From contig NZ_FQUR01000014.1 in assembly GCF_900129115.1 (NCBI RefSeq), positions 1 through 64,000 on the forward strand: DNA of 64,000 nt, given 5' to 3'. Both the position numbers and the translations under genes were made by a program. The notes under the pieces are model-generated. The model ran no database searches and was not told where the DNA came from. It saw only the letters and a list, made by a program, of their open reading frames with translations. Position 1 is the first letter of the stretch. Every line of letters begins with the position of its first letter. The stretch is from Thermoanaerobacter uzonensis DSM 18761. GTDB taxonomy: Bacteria; Bacillota; Thermoanaerobacteria; Thermoanaerobacterales; Thermoanaerobacteraceae. Positions 10,514 to 19,202 of this stretch are shown here, in pieces.

Positions 10514-10557
10514 CCTCATACAATTTAATAGAAAATTCTCTATTAAATTATATGAGG
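10514..10557 (-). promoter_or_regulatory. Large hairpin covering the lipase-gene ribosome binding site
   Basis: Nearly perfect inverted repeat: CCTCATA plus an AT-rich arm (10514-10532) pairs with the arm ending TATGAGG (10539-10557), 18 of 19 positions. On the transcript the last bases of the 3' arm, TATGAGG, form the Shine-Dalgarno of the lipase-like gene. It could be a terminator remnant for ispD, but no T-tract follows. Confidence 0.6.
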
Positions 10558-10571
10558 ATTCACAAAAAACG

Positions 10572-11255
10572 TTATTTTTTTAAAAAAGCCTCTGCTACAA
10601 TCAAATCCTCAGGCGTAGTTATCTTTATATTTCTATAGTCTCCTTCAACTACTTTTACATTGTAACCCAATCTCTCCACTAATATTGTGTCATCTGTCCC
10701 CAAAAAACCATCCTCCAGTGCCTTTTGATGAGCTTTAATGATCAAATTCCTTTCAAATACCTGAGGGGTTTGAATTGCCCATAAATATTTTCTATCAGGA
10801 GTATTTAAAATGAAATTTTTCCCATCAACTACTTTTATAGTGTCTTTAACAGGTACTCCCAATGCTACTGCTTTATGTAAATAAGCTTCTTTTAAAGCTT
10901 TTATAACTGTTTCTTTCTCAATTAAAGGCCTTGCTCCATCATGAATTGCTATAATTTCGCAATCTACCTTTGTATTTGTAATCCCATTATAAACAGAATA
11001 CTGCCTTTCACTACCTCCTTCTACTAATTTAATTGGTTTTTTGAAAATATACTTTTTTACTACATTTTCTTGGCAATATTCCATTTCTTCCTTTGATACA
11101 ACAACAACAATTTCCTTAATCCAATCAATTTCATCAAAGGCTTTGAGAGAATAATACAAAACTGGTTTACCTGCTATAGTAAGGTATACTTTATTTACTG
11201 TGTGACCCATTCTAATGCCTTTACCTGCCGCCACTACAACTGCACTTGCATTCAT
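10572..11255 (-). CDS. ispD: 2-C-methyl-D-erythritol 4-phosphate cytidylyltransferase
   Basis: Transfers CMP from CTP to MEP in isoprenoid synthesis. The 227-residue protein has the nucleotidyltransferase N-terminus VVVAAGKGIRMG, then AIHDGARPLI and the family signature VPVKDTIK, and later AIQTPQVF. The ATG at 11255 is preceded by GAGG at eight bases. A longer frame to 11285 would begin inside this leader and is not needed. Confidence 0.95.
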   Translation of the reverse strand: MNASAVVVAAGKGIRMGHTVNKVYLTIAGKPVLYYSLKAFDEIDWIKEIVVVVSKEEMEYCQENVVKKYIFKKPIKLVEGGSERQYSVYNGITNTKVDCEIIAIHDGARPLIEKETVIKALKEAYLHKAVALGVPVKDTIKVVDGKNFILNTPDRKYLWAIQTPQVFERNLIIKAHQKALEDGFLGTDDTILVERLGYNVKVVEGDYRNIKITTPEDLIVAEAFLKK

Positions 11256-11308
11256 TTTCTCTACCTCACAAGTAAAATAATGCACACTCCAATTATATCA
11301 TTTCCCTA

Positions 11309-11337
11309 TAAAAAAACACAGGTTTCCCTGCGTTTTT
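11309..11337 (-). terminator. Terminator after the PIN/TRAM gene
   Basis: AACGCAGG/CCTGTGTT stem with GAAA loop (one G-U pair) on the minus strand, followed by seven T residues. It overlaps the end of the upstream gene. Confidence 0.85.
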
Positions 11338-12439
11338 ATATAGCCTTTTCTTGTTCTGCCTGTTTGGGCTTTGCAAATATCATTCTTCCTGCGGCAGTTT
11401 GCAAAACACTAGTCACAAGCACTTCTATAGTATTACCTATGAATTTTTTGCCACCGTCTACAACAATCATCGTGCCATCGTCCAAATAAGCAACCCCCTG
11501 CCCGGCCTCTTTGCCATCTTTAATAACTTGCACCACCATTTCTTCTCCCGGAAGAACAATTGGTTTTACCGCATTGGAAAGTTCATTTATATTCAAAACA
11601 GGGACCCTGTGAAATTCCGCTACTTTGTTTAAATTATAGTCATTAGTTATTATTTTGCCTTTTAGCATCTGGGCAAGTTTCAAAAGTTTTGTATCTACTT
11701 CTGCTGCATCAATTTCCTTATCTACAATTTCTACTTTGATATTTAACTCGTTTTGTATTTTATTTAAAACATCCAGTCCTCGCCTCCCCCTATTTCTCTT
11801 TAAAGAATCAGAAGAATCTGCAATATGCCTTAATTCCTCTAATACAAAAGCCGGAATTATTAAAGGGCCTTCAATAAAGCCTGTCTTACATATGTCAAAT
11901 ATCCTACCATCTATAATTACACTAGTATCCAAAATTTTGGGGACTCCACTATACTCGTTTTTAGCAGTCTTTTGCGGTCCCAATTTTTTCATAAAGGAAA
12001 ACACATTTAAAATATCTTCTTTTTTCTTTAAAGAAATTCTAATACCTAAATACCCCAAAAATAAATTCAAGAGAATTGGCACTACTTTACCTATAACTGA
12101 AATAGGATAAAGAGGCGCGCTCAGCAAATTAGCCACAATAAGCCCTACTATTAGCCCAAATGCTCCTATTAAAATTTCATCAATCGGCATATTCTGAAGT
12201 TTTGCTTCCAACCACTGTTCAAAGTCTTTCCCCCACTTTATAAATTTAGGAGAAATAACATAAAATATGATTCCACCTATTAAAGTACCTATAACATAAG
12301 CTATCACTGTTGAAAAATAATTTAACTGGATAAGCACAAAATTCTGGTCTTTTGCAAGATTTAGCAAAAGCTTTGTCAATTCAAAGCCCGCCGCCATTCC
12401 CAGTAATCCAATTCCACCTCTTATAATTTTATACACCAC
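11336..12439 (-). CDS. PIN/TRAM domain membrane protein, YacL family
   Basis: 367 residues. The N-terminal 130 or so residues contain about four hydrophobic segments (for example [17 protein letters not shown]). A PIN nuclease-like domain follows ([23 protein letters not shown], then [10 protein letters not shown]), and then a C-terminal TRAM-type beta barrel ([34 protein letters not shown]). This is the architecture of Bacillus YacL, whose exact role is unsettled. It starts with GTG behind GGAGG and has a good upstream promoter. Confidence 0.88.
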   Translation of the reverse strand: MVYKIIRGGIGLLGMAAGFELTKLLLNLAKDQNFVLIQLNYFSTVIAYVIGTLIGGIIFYVISPKFIKWGKDFEQWLEAKLQNMPIDEILIGAFGLIVGLIVANLLSAPLYPISVIGKVVPILLNLFLGYLGIRISLKKKEDILNVFSFMKKLGPQKTAKNEYSGVPKILDTSVIIDGRIFDICKTGFIEGPLIIPAFVLEELRHIADSSDSLKRNRGRRGLDVLNKIQNELNIKVEIVDKEIDAAEVDTKLLKLAQMLKGKIITNDYNLNKVAEFHRVPVLNINELSNAVKPIVLPGEEMVVQVIKDGKEAGQGVAYLDDGTMIVVDGGKKFIGNTIEVLVTSVLQTAAGRMIFAKPKQAEQEKAI

Positions 12440-12553
12440 ATTATCACCTCCTATCTCTATTATTGGCTATTTTTCACATTATTATAAGTAGTATAGGGGG
12501 AATAAATAAAAATATTTCACAATTTTTACACGTATAAAGTGGTTGTTAATTAC

Positions 12554-12583
12554 AGTATACTACTTATGTAGATGGATTGTCAA
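12554..12583 (-). promoter_or_regulatory. Sigma-A promoter for the YacL-type gene
   Basis: Minus strand TTGACA (12578-12583), 18 bp, TATACT (12554-12559), about 115 bp upstream of the gene. Confidence 0.8.
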
Positions 12584-12644
12584 TTTAATAAAAGATTAAA
12601 ATTACATTAATGCTATATAATGTATTTAAATGCCATTCTAAATA

Positions 12645-12673
12645 TTGACATGGTAATGGTTTAAGTCTATAAT
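12645..12673 (+). promoter_or_regulatory. Consensus sigma-A promoter for the small plus-strand gene
   Basis: TTGACA (12645-12650), 17 bp, TATAAT (12668-12673): both hexamers match consensus exactly. The gene starts 50 bp downstream. The 283-bp gap between the divergent genes is explained by this promoter and the opposing one. Confidence 0.9.
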
Positions 12674-12722
12674 AAAAGCAAGAGAAGTCTTAAAAACTCA
12701 TAGAACGGGAGTGGACCAAAAA

Positions 12723-13118
12723 ATGAAAGATATTATTGTAGACGACCTTCAAAATACAGTAGATGAATACCTCTTGCGTCACAGAAGTATAATGGACATA
12801 CTTACAAAAATACAAGAGAGCAGTGCCCGTATAAATAGAGCTGTTGCTAAATCAGTAACCGAGTGCGGTTGCATAAGGATAAATGCCACCAAACAAGAAA
12901 CTCCTCCTGATGCAACTTTGGAAGAAGCCCATAAATATTTCAAAACCCATCTTGAAGGCCAACTTTGTGAAAACTGTAAAGAAGTTATAGAAACAGAAAT
13001 AGGTAACAATGTATTTTACATAATCGCTTTGTGTAATGTTTTAGGGCTTAATTTTTACGACATACTCCTAAAAAAACACAAAGAGTTAAACACTTTAGGC
13101 ATATTTAACATGTTATAA
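12723..13118 (+). CDS. Conserved clostridial small protein with a CGC motif
   Basis: 131 residues, cytoplasmic, mostly helical. It contains a conserved-looking stretch RHRSIMDILTKIQESSARIN, a C-G-C motif near residue 43 and a second pair in CENCKE, giving a possible metal or redox site. I recall similar proteins next to radA in other Clostridia, sometimes carrying a DUF1573 label, but the function is unknown. I prefer ATG 12723 to the GTG at 12711. It has its own consensus promoter and a terminator hairpin right after the stop. Confidence 0.8.
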   Translation: MKDIIVDDLQNTVDEYLLRHRSIMDILTKIQESSARINRAVAKSVTECGCIRINATKQETPPDATLEEAHKYFKTHLEGQLCENCKEVIETEIGNNVFYIIALCNVLGLNFYDILLKKHKELNTLGIFNML

Positions 13119-13121
13119 AAT

Positions 13122-13147
13122 AAGCGTCTCTTCTATGGAGACGCTTT
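13122..13147 (+). terminator. Left copy of a duplicated terminator hairpin
   Basis: AAGCGTCTC, loop, GGAGACGCTTT. The stem follows the stop of the small gene by three bases. A near-identical direct copy lies at 13412-13439 on the far side of the repeat element. Confidence 0.8.
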
Positions 13148-13411
13148 AGTTTGTTGACAAAGTTAAAAAATATTCAAAGGAGATATTTTGCATCGTCGCT
13201 CCGATGTTCCAAAGCGACAAAACATAAGCTTCCCCTTCGGGCTCCGGCAGGGTACCCCGTCAGGTGGCATCCATGCCTTAAGGTGCCCGCCTCCGCCATC
13301 CGTGGCTTCGGCCCTGCCTCCACCCTCGGTCTTGCTAAGTTTTGTTAGCGCTTTGTAACAAGTCGCACCGATTGCAAAATATCTCCTTTACGAAAGTTTG
13401 TCTACAGTCTG
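13148..13411 (+). repeat. Structured dispersed repeat, copy 1 (about 264 bp)
   Basis: GC-rich block in an AT-rich genome, about 85% identical by eye to an inverted copy at 52947-53212. The ends are imperfect inverted repeats (AGTTTGTTGACAAA and TTTGTCTACAGTCTG). Inside them is a second perfect pair, GGAGATATTTTGCA and TGCAAAATATCTCC. It has no plausible coding potential: the open frame across it lacks a ribosome binding site and is not kept in the other copy. The whole block is bracketed by two direct copies of the local terminator hairpin. It could be a MITE or a structured RNA. Confidence 0.85.
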
Positions 13412-13439
13412 AAGCGTCTTCCTTATGAAGACGCTTTTT
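13412..13439 (+). terminator. Right copy of the duplicated terminator hairpin
   Basis: AAGCGTCTTC, loop, GAAGACGCTTTTT. It resembles the left copy but with a C-G pair changed to T-A, so pairing is kept. It ends in the radA stop codon, with five T residues in the plus direction. Confidence 0.8.
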
Positions 13440-14796
13440 ATTCTCTTTCTCTCAAAAAATCCATAATATCCTTTATGTCCTTTATTTTAGTAACCTTTAT
13501 ATTTCCAAACTTTTTTATTTCTTTTGTTTTCATCTCAGGAATAAAAACTTGAGAAAATCCCATCTTTTGTGCTTCACCTATTCGTTTATCAATATTGCTG
13601 ACTCCTCTCACTTCTCCCGTCAATCCTACCTCTCCTATAAAACAAACATCTTCAGGAATAGGTATATTAAAATATCCAGAAAGAGATGAAGCAATTATTC
13701 CAAGGTCAGCAGCTGGCTCTTGAATTTTCATTCCTCCAGCCACATTTACGTATGCATCAAATTGCGAAAGATTTATGCCCAGTCTTTTTTCTATAACTGC
13801 CAAAAGCAATATAAAACGATTGTAGTCAAATCCAGTGGCCATTCTTCGCGGCACTCCAAAAGTAGTCTTACATATCAAAGACTGAACTTCCATTAAAATT
13901 GGCCTCGTCCCTTGAATAGAACATACAACAGCAGTCCCTGAAACATCTTTCGGCTTATTTGAGAGGATAAATTCAGACGGATTGCTTATCTCACAAAGCC
14001 CGTCCTCCTCCATATCAAAAACTCCTATTTCGTGAGTTGCACCAAAACGGTTTTTTACAGCCCGCAATATCCTAAAAGACTGGGTCCTATCCCCTTCAAA
14101 ATATAAAACCGTGTCTACCATATGTTCCAAAACTTTGGGTCCCGCTATTGCTCCTTCTTTTGTAACATGCCCTATCAAAAAAATACTTATGTCTTTTTGT
14201 TTTGCTATTTCCATCAGCCTTTGAGTCACTTGCCTTACCTGAGACACACTTCCTGGTATTGTCTCACTTTCCTCAGTGTACATTGTCTGTATAGAATCAA
14301 TAATAACAAAATCCGGCTTATTCTCATCAATTTTTCTCTCTATCTCTTCTATATTTGTTTCGCACAAGAGATATATTTGTTGCTTTTCTTTCAAAATTCT
14401 ATCTGCCCTCAGTTTAATCTGTTGAATTGATTCCTCTCCTGACACATAAAGTACCTTTCTGTTATCAGAAATATTACCTGCTACTTGTAATAGCAAAGTA
14501 GACTTCCCAATTCCTGGGTCACCACCTATTAAAACAAGAGATCCCTTTACAATTCCGCCACCTAAAACCCTGTCAAACTCCTCAATCCCTGTCTTTATTC
14601 TTTCTTCTTCTGAAAAAGTTACATCTTCGAGAAGAAATATTTGCGATCTATCTTTATTTTTCCTAAAATTTTTTGAATCCTCTATCGTTTCTTCCTCAAA
14701 AGAATTCCAACTGTCACAATTAGGACATCTTCCCATCCATTTACTGCTTTCAAAGCCACACTCTCTACACACAAACTTTGTAGTTGATTTGGCCAT
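13438..14796 (-). CDS. radA: DNA repair protein RadA (Sms)
   Basis: RecA-family ATPase that promotes branch migration in recombination. The 452-residue protein has an N-terminal zinc finger CRECGFESSKWMGRCPNC, a Walker A motif GGDPGIGKSTLL, the RadA-specific KNRFG motif and a C-terminal Lon-protease-like domain (DLGIIASSLSGYFNIPI, then FIGEVGLTGEVRGV). In many Firmicutes radA directly follows clpC. Here mntR and mntH lie between them. Confidence 0.96.
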   Translation of the reverse strand: MAKSTTKFVCRECGFESSKWMGRCPNCDSWNSFEEETIEDSKNFRKNKDRSQIFLLEDVTFSEEERIKTGIEEFDRVLGGGIVKGSLVLIGGDPGIGKSTLLLQVAGNISDNRKVLYVSGEESIQQIKLRADRILKEKQQIYLLCETNIEEIERKIDENKPDFVIIDSIQTMYTEESETIPGSVSQVRQVTQRLMEIAKQKDISIFLIGHVTKEGAIAGPKVLEHMVDTVLYFEGDRTQSFRILRAVKNRFGATHEIGVFDMEEDGLCEISNPSEFILSNKPKDVSGTAVVCSIQGTRPILMEVQSLICKTTFGVPRRMATGFDYNRFILLLAVIEKRLGINLSQFDAYVNVAGGMKIQEPAADLGIIASSLSGYFNIPIPEDVCFIGEVGLTGEVRGVSNIDKRIGEAQKMGFSQVFIPEMKTKEIKKFGNIKVTKIKDIKDIMDFLRERE

Positions 14797-14841
14797 AACT
14801 CCACCATCTTTCGCAAAATTCTCTTTTAATTATATCATATT

Positions 14842-16107
14842 TTAAACCTCTCCCATAAAAGTGAAATACAGAAGCAGCCCATTTAAAAAGATTATAATAG
14901 AAGCCACAATTATACCAATGACTTTTTCAATAGGTGTATTTACAAATTCCCCCATAAGCTTTTTCTGAGAAGTAACTAAAAGCATTGGTATTATAGCCAT
15001 AGGAAGTTCAAAACTTAAAATTACTTGGCTTATGATAAGGGTCTTCAAAGGGTCAATACCTAATAAAATAATTATTAGTGCTGGCATCATGGTTATAAGT
15101 CTTCTTACATTTAGTGGAATATTTAACCCTACAAAACCTTTCATTATAGTCTGACCTGCCATTGTACCTACTGCAGATGATGACAAACCAGACGCCAAAA
15201 GTGCAATGCCAAAAGCCCAACTGGACAAAGGCCCTAACAATGGTTTTAAAGACATATGAGCCTCTTCAATAGACCCAACAACTATGCCGTTTTTATAAAA
15301 AACAGCTGCTGACACTATTAACATAGCCGCATTTATTATAAATGCTATATTCATTGCTACTAAAATATCTATCTTTTCCATCCTCAAATGTTCCTTCTTT
15401 TCTTCTAATGTATTTCCCGTATTTCTATATTGAACTAACTGAGAATGTAAATAAATCACATGGGGCATTACTGTCGCCCCTAATATTCCCACAGCTATTA
15501 GCATAGCTTCTCCATTTGGTATAGAAGGAATCACAGTATGATACATCACTTTTCCCCAATCTGGTTTTGCCAAAAAAAGTTCAAAAGTATAAGAAAGGCT
15601 AATAATAGCAACTAAAGCAAAAATCACTATTTCAACTATCTTTTGACCATATTTTTCTAAATAAACTATGATAAATGTGATCACTCCTGTCAAAGGGCCT
15701 GCATACATAAGAGGAATGTGAAAAAGCAAATACAATCCTAAAGTACCACCTAAAAATTCCGCCAAATCTGTAGCCATAGCCGCCAATTCTGCAGTTATCC
15801 ATAAAAGCCAATTAACTTTCCTTTTAAAAATCAAATTACACATTTCCGGTAAATTGCGTCCCGTTGCAATTCCTAATTTTGCAGACATAATTTGCAAAAA
15901 TATGGCCATAATATTGCTACAAAGTATCACCCATATTAAATGGTAGTTAAATATAGAACCCCCACTTATATTCGTGGCAAAATTTCCAGGATCAATATAA
16001 GCAACACTTACCACAAAAGCTGGCCCAAAATATTTTAAAAGTTTTTTAAGGGCTTGACGGACAGAAAAAACTTTTTTAGTCGCTATAATTGATTCACGAT
16101 TTTCCAA
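14842..16107 (-). CDS. mntH: Nramp-family manganese/iron transporter
   Basis: Proton-coupled divalent metal importer of 421 residues with about eleven hydrophobic segments. The metal-site motif DPGNFATNI lies in helix 1 and the helix 6 motif MPHVIYLHS is present. The start is TTG at 16107 with a GGGGGG ribosome binding site seven bases upstream. It lies directly downstream of a DtxR/MntR-type regulator, separated by a terminator and an inverted repeat that could be the operator. Mn(II) as main substrate is inferred from that pairing. Confidence 0.92.
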   Translation of the reverse strand: MENRESIIATKKVFSVRQALKKLLKYFGPAFVVSVAYIDPGNFATNISGGSIFNYHLIWVILCSNIMAIFLQIMSAKLGIATGRNLPEMCNLIFKRKVNWLLWITAELAAMATDLAEFLGGTLGLYLLFHIPLMYAGPLTGVITFIIVYLEKYGQKIVEIVIFALVAIISLSYTFELFLAKPDWGKVMYHTVIPSIPNGEAMLIAVGILGATVMPHVIYLHSQLVQYRNTGNTLEEKKEHLRMEKIDILVAMNIAFIINAAMLIVSAAVFYKNGIVVGSIEEAHMSLKPLLGPLSSWAFGIALLASGLSSSAVGTMAGQTIMKGFVGLNIPLNVRRLITMMPALIIILLGIDPLKTLIISQVILSFELPMAIIPMLLVTSQKKLMGEFVNTPIEKVIGIIVASIIIFLNGLLLYFTFMGEV

Positions 16108-16124
16108 ATAAATCCCCCCATTTT

Positions 16125-16177
16125 AGACAAAGCTAAATTTATTTGCCTTATTTAAAATATGTCTTTAGCTTTTGTCT
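16125..16177 (-). promoter_or_regulatory. Inverted repeat upstream of mntH, candidate MntR operator
   Basis: AGACAAAGCTAAA (16125-16137) and TTTAGCTTTTGTCT (16164-16177) are inverted copies with one extra base, about 40 bp apart centre to centre. The region lies 20-70 bp upstream of the mntH start, where a metal-dependent repressor should bind. Confidence 0.55.
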
Positions 16178-16186
16178 TGTTACACA

Positions 16187-16217
16187 AAAAAATAACCCAT
16201 TTTTACGGGTTATTTTT
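16187..16217 (-). terminator. Terminator after mntR
   Basis: AAAATAACCC/GGGTTATTTT stem overlapping the mntR stop, with a T run on the minus strand. It separates mntR from mntH transcription. Confidence 0.85.
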
Positions 16218-16667
16218 CTGATACTTTTCTTTCACTTCTGGATTTTCCTCTAAAAATTTATTAAACTTCTTCATTTTTTCTAATGTATCAAGGAATATAT
16301 TGTGTTCAATTAATTCTGTCTGGTCCAATAAACTCTCTTCAACTCCTAAATTTCTTAAAAATTTTTCTACAGTGCAATGCCTCTCCAATAAAAATCTTCC
16401 CATTTTTTCCCCTTTTTCTGTTAAATTTATAACTCCATATTTTTCATATTCTACAAAACCTAACTTCTTTAATCTCTGAAGCATTTTTGTAGTTGAAGGA
16501 GCCTTTACATTTAAAAGTTCAGAAAGTGTATTCACACGAATATATCGTTTTTTTAAACTTTCTCTATAGATCATCTCTATATAATCTTCCATAGCGGGTG
16601 TCAATTGGTTTACTTTAGGAAAATGAATCTGATAGCCTCTTACAGTATAAAACTTATCTTTTTCCAT
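16203..16667 (-). CDS. mntR: DtxR/MntR-family metal-dependent repressor
   Basis: 154 residues: N-terminal winged helix (VNTLSELLNVKAPSTTKMLQRLKKLGFVEYEKYG) and a C-terminal dimerisation and metal domain. The metal ligands expected for MntR are visible: acidic residues in MEDYIEMIY, His in LLERHCTVEKFL, and the TELIEHNIF cluster. No SH3 domain, as in MntR rather than IdeR. ATG 16667 follows AAGGTG. It is followed by mntH, its likely target. Confidence 0.9.
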   Translation of the reverse strand: MEKDKFYTVRGYQIHFPKVNQLTPAMEDYIEMIYRESLKKRYIRVNTLSELLNVKAPSTTKMLQRLKKLGFVEYEKYGVINLTEKGEKMGRFLLERHCTVEKFLRNLGVEESLLDQTELIEHNIFLDTLEKMKKFNKFLEENPEVKEKYQKNNP

Positions 16668-16720
16668 ATGCTCACACCTTTTTCAATCCTTCAATAGCAT
16701 ATATATTATCTTTAAATAAA

Positions 16721-16750
16721 AAAAAGACTTAGCACAAGGCTAAGCCTTTT
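16721..16750 (-). terminator. Terminator after clpC
   Basis: GGCTTAGC/GCTAAGTC stem (with one G-U pair) and CTTGT loop on the minus strand, followed by eight T residues. It ends the ctsR-mcsA-mcsB-clpC transcript. Confidence 0.9.
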
Positions 16751-19190
16751 GCACAGCATCTTTTTTTACAAAGTCTATTTTACCATCTTTAGCAGTTACA
16801 ATAAGTTCATCTCCTGGTTTTACTTCCCCTTGCAACATCAATTCTGATAATTGATTCTCTACAATTCTTTGTATAACTCTTCTTAAAGGCCTTGCACCGT
16901 AGTTAGGGTCATATCCTTGTTTGATAATTTCCTCTTTAGCTTCAGGAGTAAACTCCAGTTTAATGTTGTTCTCTTTTAGTCTATTATTCAATTCCTTAAT
17001 CATTATATCAGCAATCTTTTCAATATCTTCTTTTGAGAGTTGATGAAATACAATTATCTCATCCACCCTATTTAAGAATTCAGGTCTAAAGGTCTTTCTC
17101 AACTCTGCCATCAATGTTTCTTTTATTTTGTCATAAGAGGCTTTGTCTTCTTTTTCTTGAGGCATAAATCCTAAGGTAGATTGCCTTTTTAAAAGTTCTG
17201 CTCCCACATTTGATGTCATGATTATAACTGTATTTTTAAAGTCCACAGTTCTACCTTTTGAATCTGTGAGTCGTCCATCTTCTAATATTTGAAGGAGAAT
17301 GTTAAATACGTCAGGATGCGCTTTTTCAATTTCATCCAGCAATATTACTGAATATGGTTTTCTTCTTACCTTTTCTGTTAATTGTCCTCCTTCTTCAAAT
17401 CCTACATATCCTGGAGGTGAACCGATAAGTTTAGATACAGTGTGTCTTTCCATGTATTCTGACATATCAAGCCTAATCATAGCATTTTCGTCACCAAAAA
17501 GAGCTTCTGCCAAAGCCTTTGTAAGTTCTGTTTTACCAACACCAGTAGGACCCAAGAAGATAAATGAACCTATTGGTCTTTTTGGATCTTTTAAGCCCAC
17601 TCTTGCCCTTCTTATAGCTCTTGCCACCGCTTCTACTGCTTCATCTTGTCCTATAACTCTTTCATGTAATACCTCCTCTAAGTGGAGCAATCTCTCTGAT
17701 TCCTCTTCAGCTAACTTTTTAACAGGTATTCCTGTCCACAGAGATACGACTTGTGCGATTTCTTCAGGTCCTACACTTTTTTCATTAGAAAGAGAATTTT
17801 GTTGCCATTTAGCTTTTAATTTTTCTAATTCTTCTCTCAATTTTTGTTCTTCATCTCTTATTTTTGCAGCTTTTTCGTATTCTTGAGTTCTTATCGCTTC
17901 TTCCTTCTCTTTTATAAGGTCATTGATTTTATCTTCCAGTTCTTTTATCTCTGGAGGAGCTGTCACTGTCTTTAGTCTTACGCGAGAAGCTGCTTCATCT
18001 ATTAAGTCTATAGCTTTGTCAGGTAAAAATCTATCTGCAATATATCTGTGAGAAAGTCTAGCTGCTGCTTCTAAAGCTTCGTCAGTAATTTTAACCCTAT
18101 GATGGGCTTCATACTTATCTCTCAGTCCCTTTAATATCTCAATAGTCTCCTCCACAGTTGGTTCATCTACAATTATTGGTTGGAATCGTCTCTCTAATGC
18201 GGGGTCTCTTTCTACATATTTTCTATACTCATCCAAAGTAGTTGCTCCAACTACTTGAATTTCACCTCTTGCAAGTGCCGGTTTTAGAATATTTGATGCA
18301 TCTATTGCACCTTCTGCTGCCCCTGCTCCTATCAAAGTGTGCATCTCATCTATAAATAGTATCACATTTCCTGCCTTTATAACCTCATTTAATACTGTTT
18401 TTAACCTATCTTCAAATTCGCCTCTGTACTTTGTACCTGCTACCATAGAAGCCATGTCTAAAGTTACAACTCTTTTATCTTTCAAAATTTCGGGAATTTC
18501 TCCTTCTACAATCTTTTGCGCAAGACCTTCTACAATAGCGGTTTTACCGACCCCCGGTTCACCTATGAGGACAGGGTTATTCTTTGTCCTTCTGCTTAAG
18601 ATTTGTATAACTCTTTCAATTTCTTTTTCTCTCCCTATTACAGGGTCAAGTTTGCCGTCTCTTGCAAGCTCAGTTAAATCTCTTCCAAATTGATTTAAAG
18701 TAGGTGTATTTGTATTTTTAACTTTTGCAGCCTTTGCAGGTCCTCCTGCAGGCTCTTCATTAAGCATTTTTACAATCTCCTCTCTCACTCTATTGAAATC
18801 TATACCTTGTTCCATTAAAATTCTTACAGCAACTCCTTCGCCCTCTCTCAAAAGCCCTAATAAAATGTGCTCGGTTCCAATATAACTGGTATTAAATCTT
18901 CTTGCCTCACTAAGGCTCAATTCCAATACCCTTTTAGCTCGTGGTGTGTAACCTACCACGTCTCCCGGGATATTACCCATTCCAATCAAAGACAATACCT
19001 TTTCTCTTGTAGTCTCATAAGTTACTCCCAGTTTTTTTAAAACTCTTGCTGCAATTCCTTCATCTTCTTTTAATAATCCTAACAAAATATGCTCTGTTCC
19101 TACATAATTATGATAAAAAGACCTCGCTTCCTCTTGAGCCAAATAAAGAGCTTTTTGAGCTCTTTCTGTAAATCTCCCAAACATTGCCAT
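16740..19190 (-). CDS. clpC: ATP-dependent Clp protease ATPase subunit ClpC
   Basis: AAA+ unfoldase of 816 residues that feeds ClpP and acts with the McsB arginine kinase. Order: two N-terminal Clp repeats ([17 protein letters not shown], then [15 protein letters not shown]), first ATPase with GEPGVGKT, a UVR-containing middle domain ([20 protein letters not shown]), and second ATPase with [11 protein letters not shown] 19190 has GGAGG at eight bases. A GTG three codons upstream is less likely. It is the last gene of the CtsR operon. Confidence 0.97.
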   Translation of the reverse strand: MAMFGRFTERAQKALYLAQEEARSFYHNYVGTEHILLGLLKEDEGIAARVLKKLGVTYETTREKVLSLIGMGNIPGDVVGYTPRAKRVLELSLSEARRFNTSYIGTEHILLGLLREGEGVAVRILMEQGIDFNRVREEIVKMLNEEPAGGPAKAAKVKNTNTPTLNQFGRDLTELARDGKLDPVIGREKEIERVIQILSRRTKNNPVLIGEPGVGKTAIVEGLAQKIVEGEIPEILKDKRVVTLDMASMVAGTKYRGEFEDRLKTVLNEVIKAGNVILFIDEMHTLIGAGAAEGAIDASNILKPALARGEIQVVGATTLDEYRKYVERDPALERRFQPIIVDEPTVEETIEILKGLRDKYEAHHRVKITDEALEAAARLSHRYIADRFLPDKAIDLIDEAASRVRLKTVTAPPEIKELEDKINDLIKEKEEAIRTQEYEKAAKIRDEEQKLREELEKLKAKWQQNSLSNEKSVGPEEIAQVVSLWTGIPVKKLAEEESERLLHLEEVLHERVIGQDEAVEAVARAIRRARVGLKDPKRPIGSFIFLGPTGVGKTELTKALAEALFGDENAMIRLDMSEYMERHTVSKLIGSPPGYVGFEEGGQLTEKVRRKPYSVILLDEIEKAHPDVFNILLQILEDGRLTDSKGRTVDFKNTVIIMTSNVGAELLKRQSTLGFMPQEKEDKASYDKIKETLMAELRKTFRPEFLNRVDEIIVFHQLSKEDIEKIADIMIKELNNRLKENNIKLEFTPEAKEEIIKQGYDPNYGARPLRRVIQRIVENQLSELMLQGEVKPGDELIVTAKDGKIDFVKKDAVQKA

Positions 19191-19202
19191 AATAAACACC
19201 TC

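Noticed and set aside
13151-13348. 65-codon plus-strand frame across the repeat (copy 1)
   Set aside because: No ribosome binding site, atypical composition, and the frame is not maintained in copy 2. It reflects the GC-rich structured repeat.
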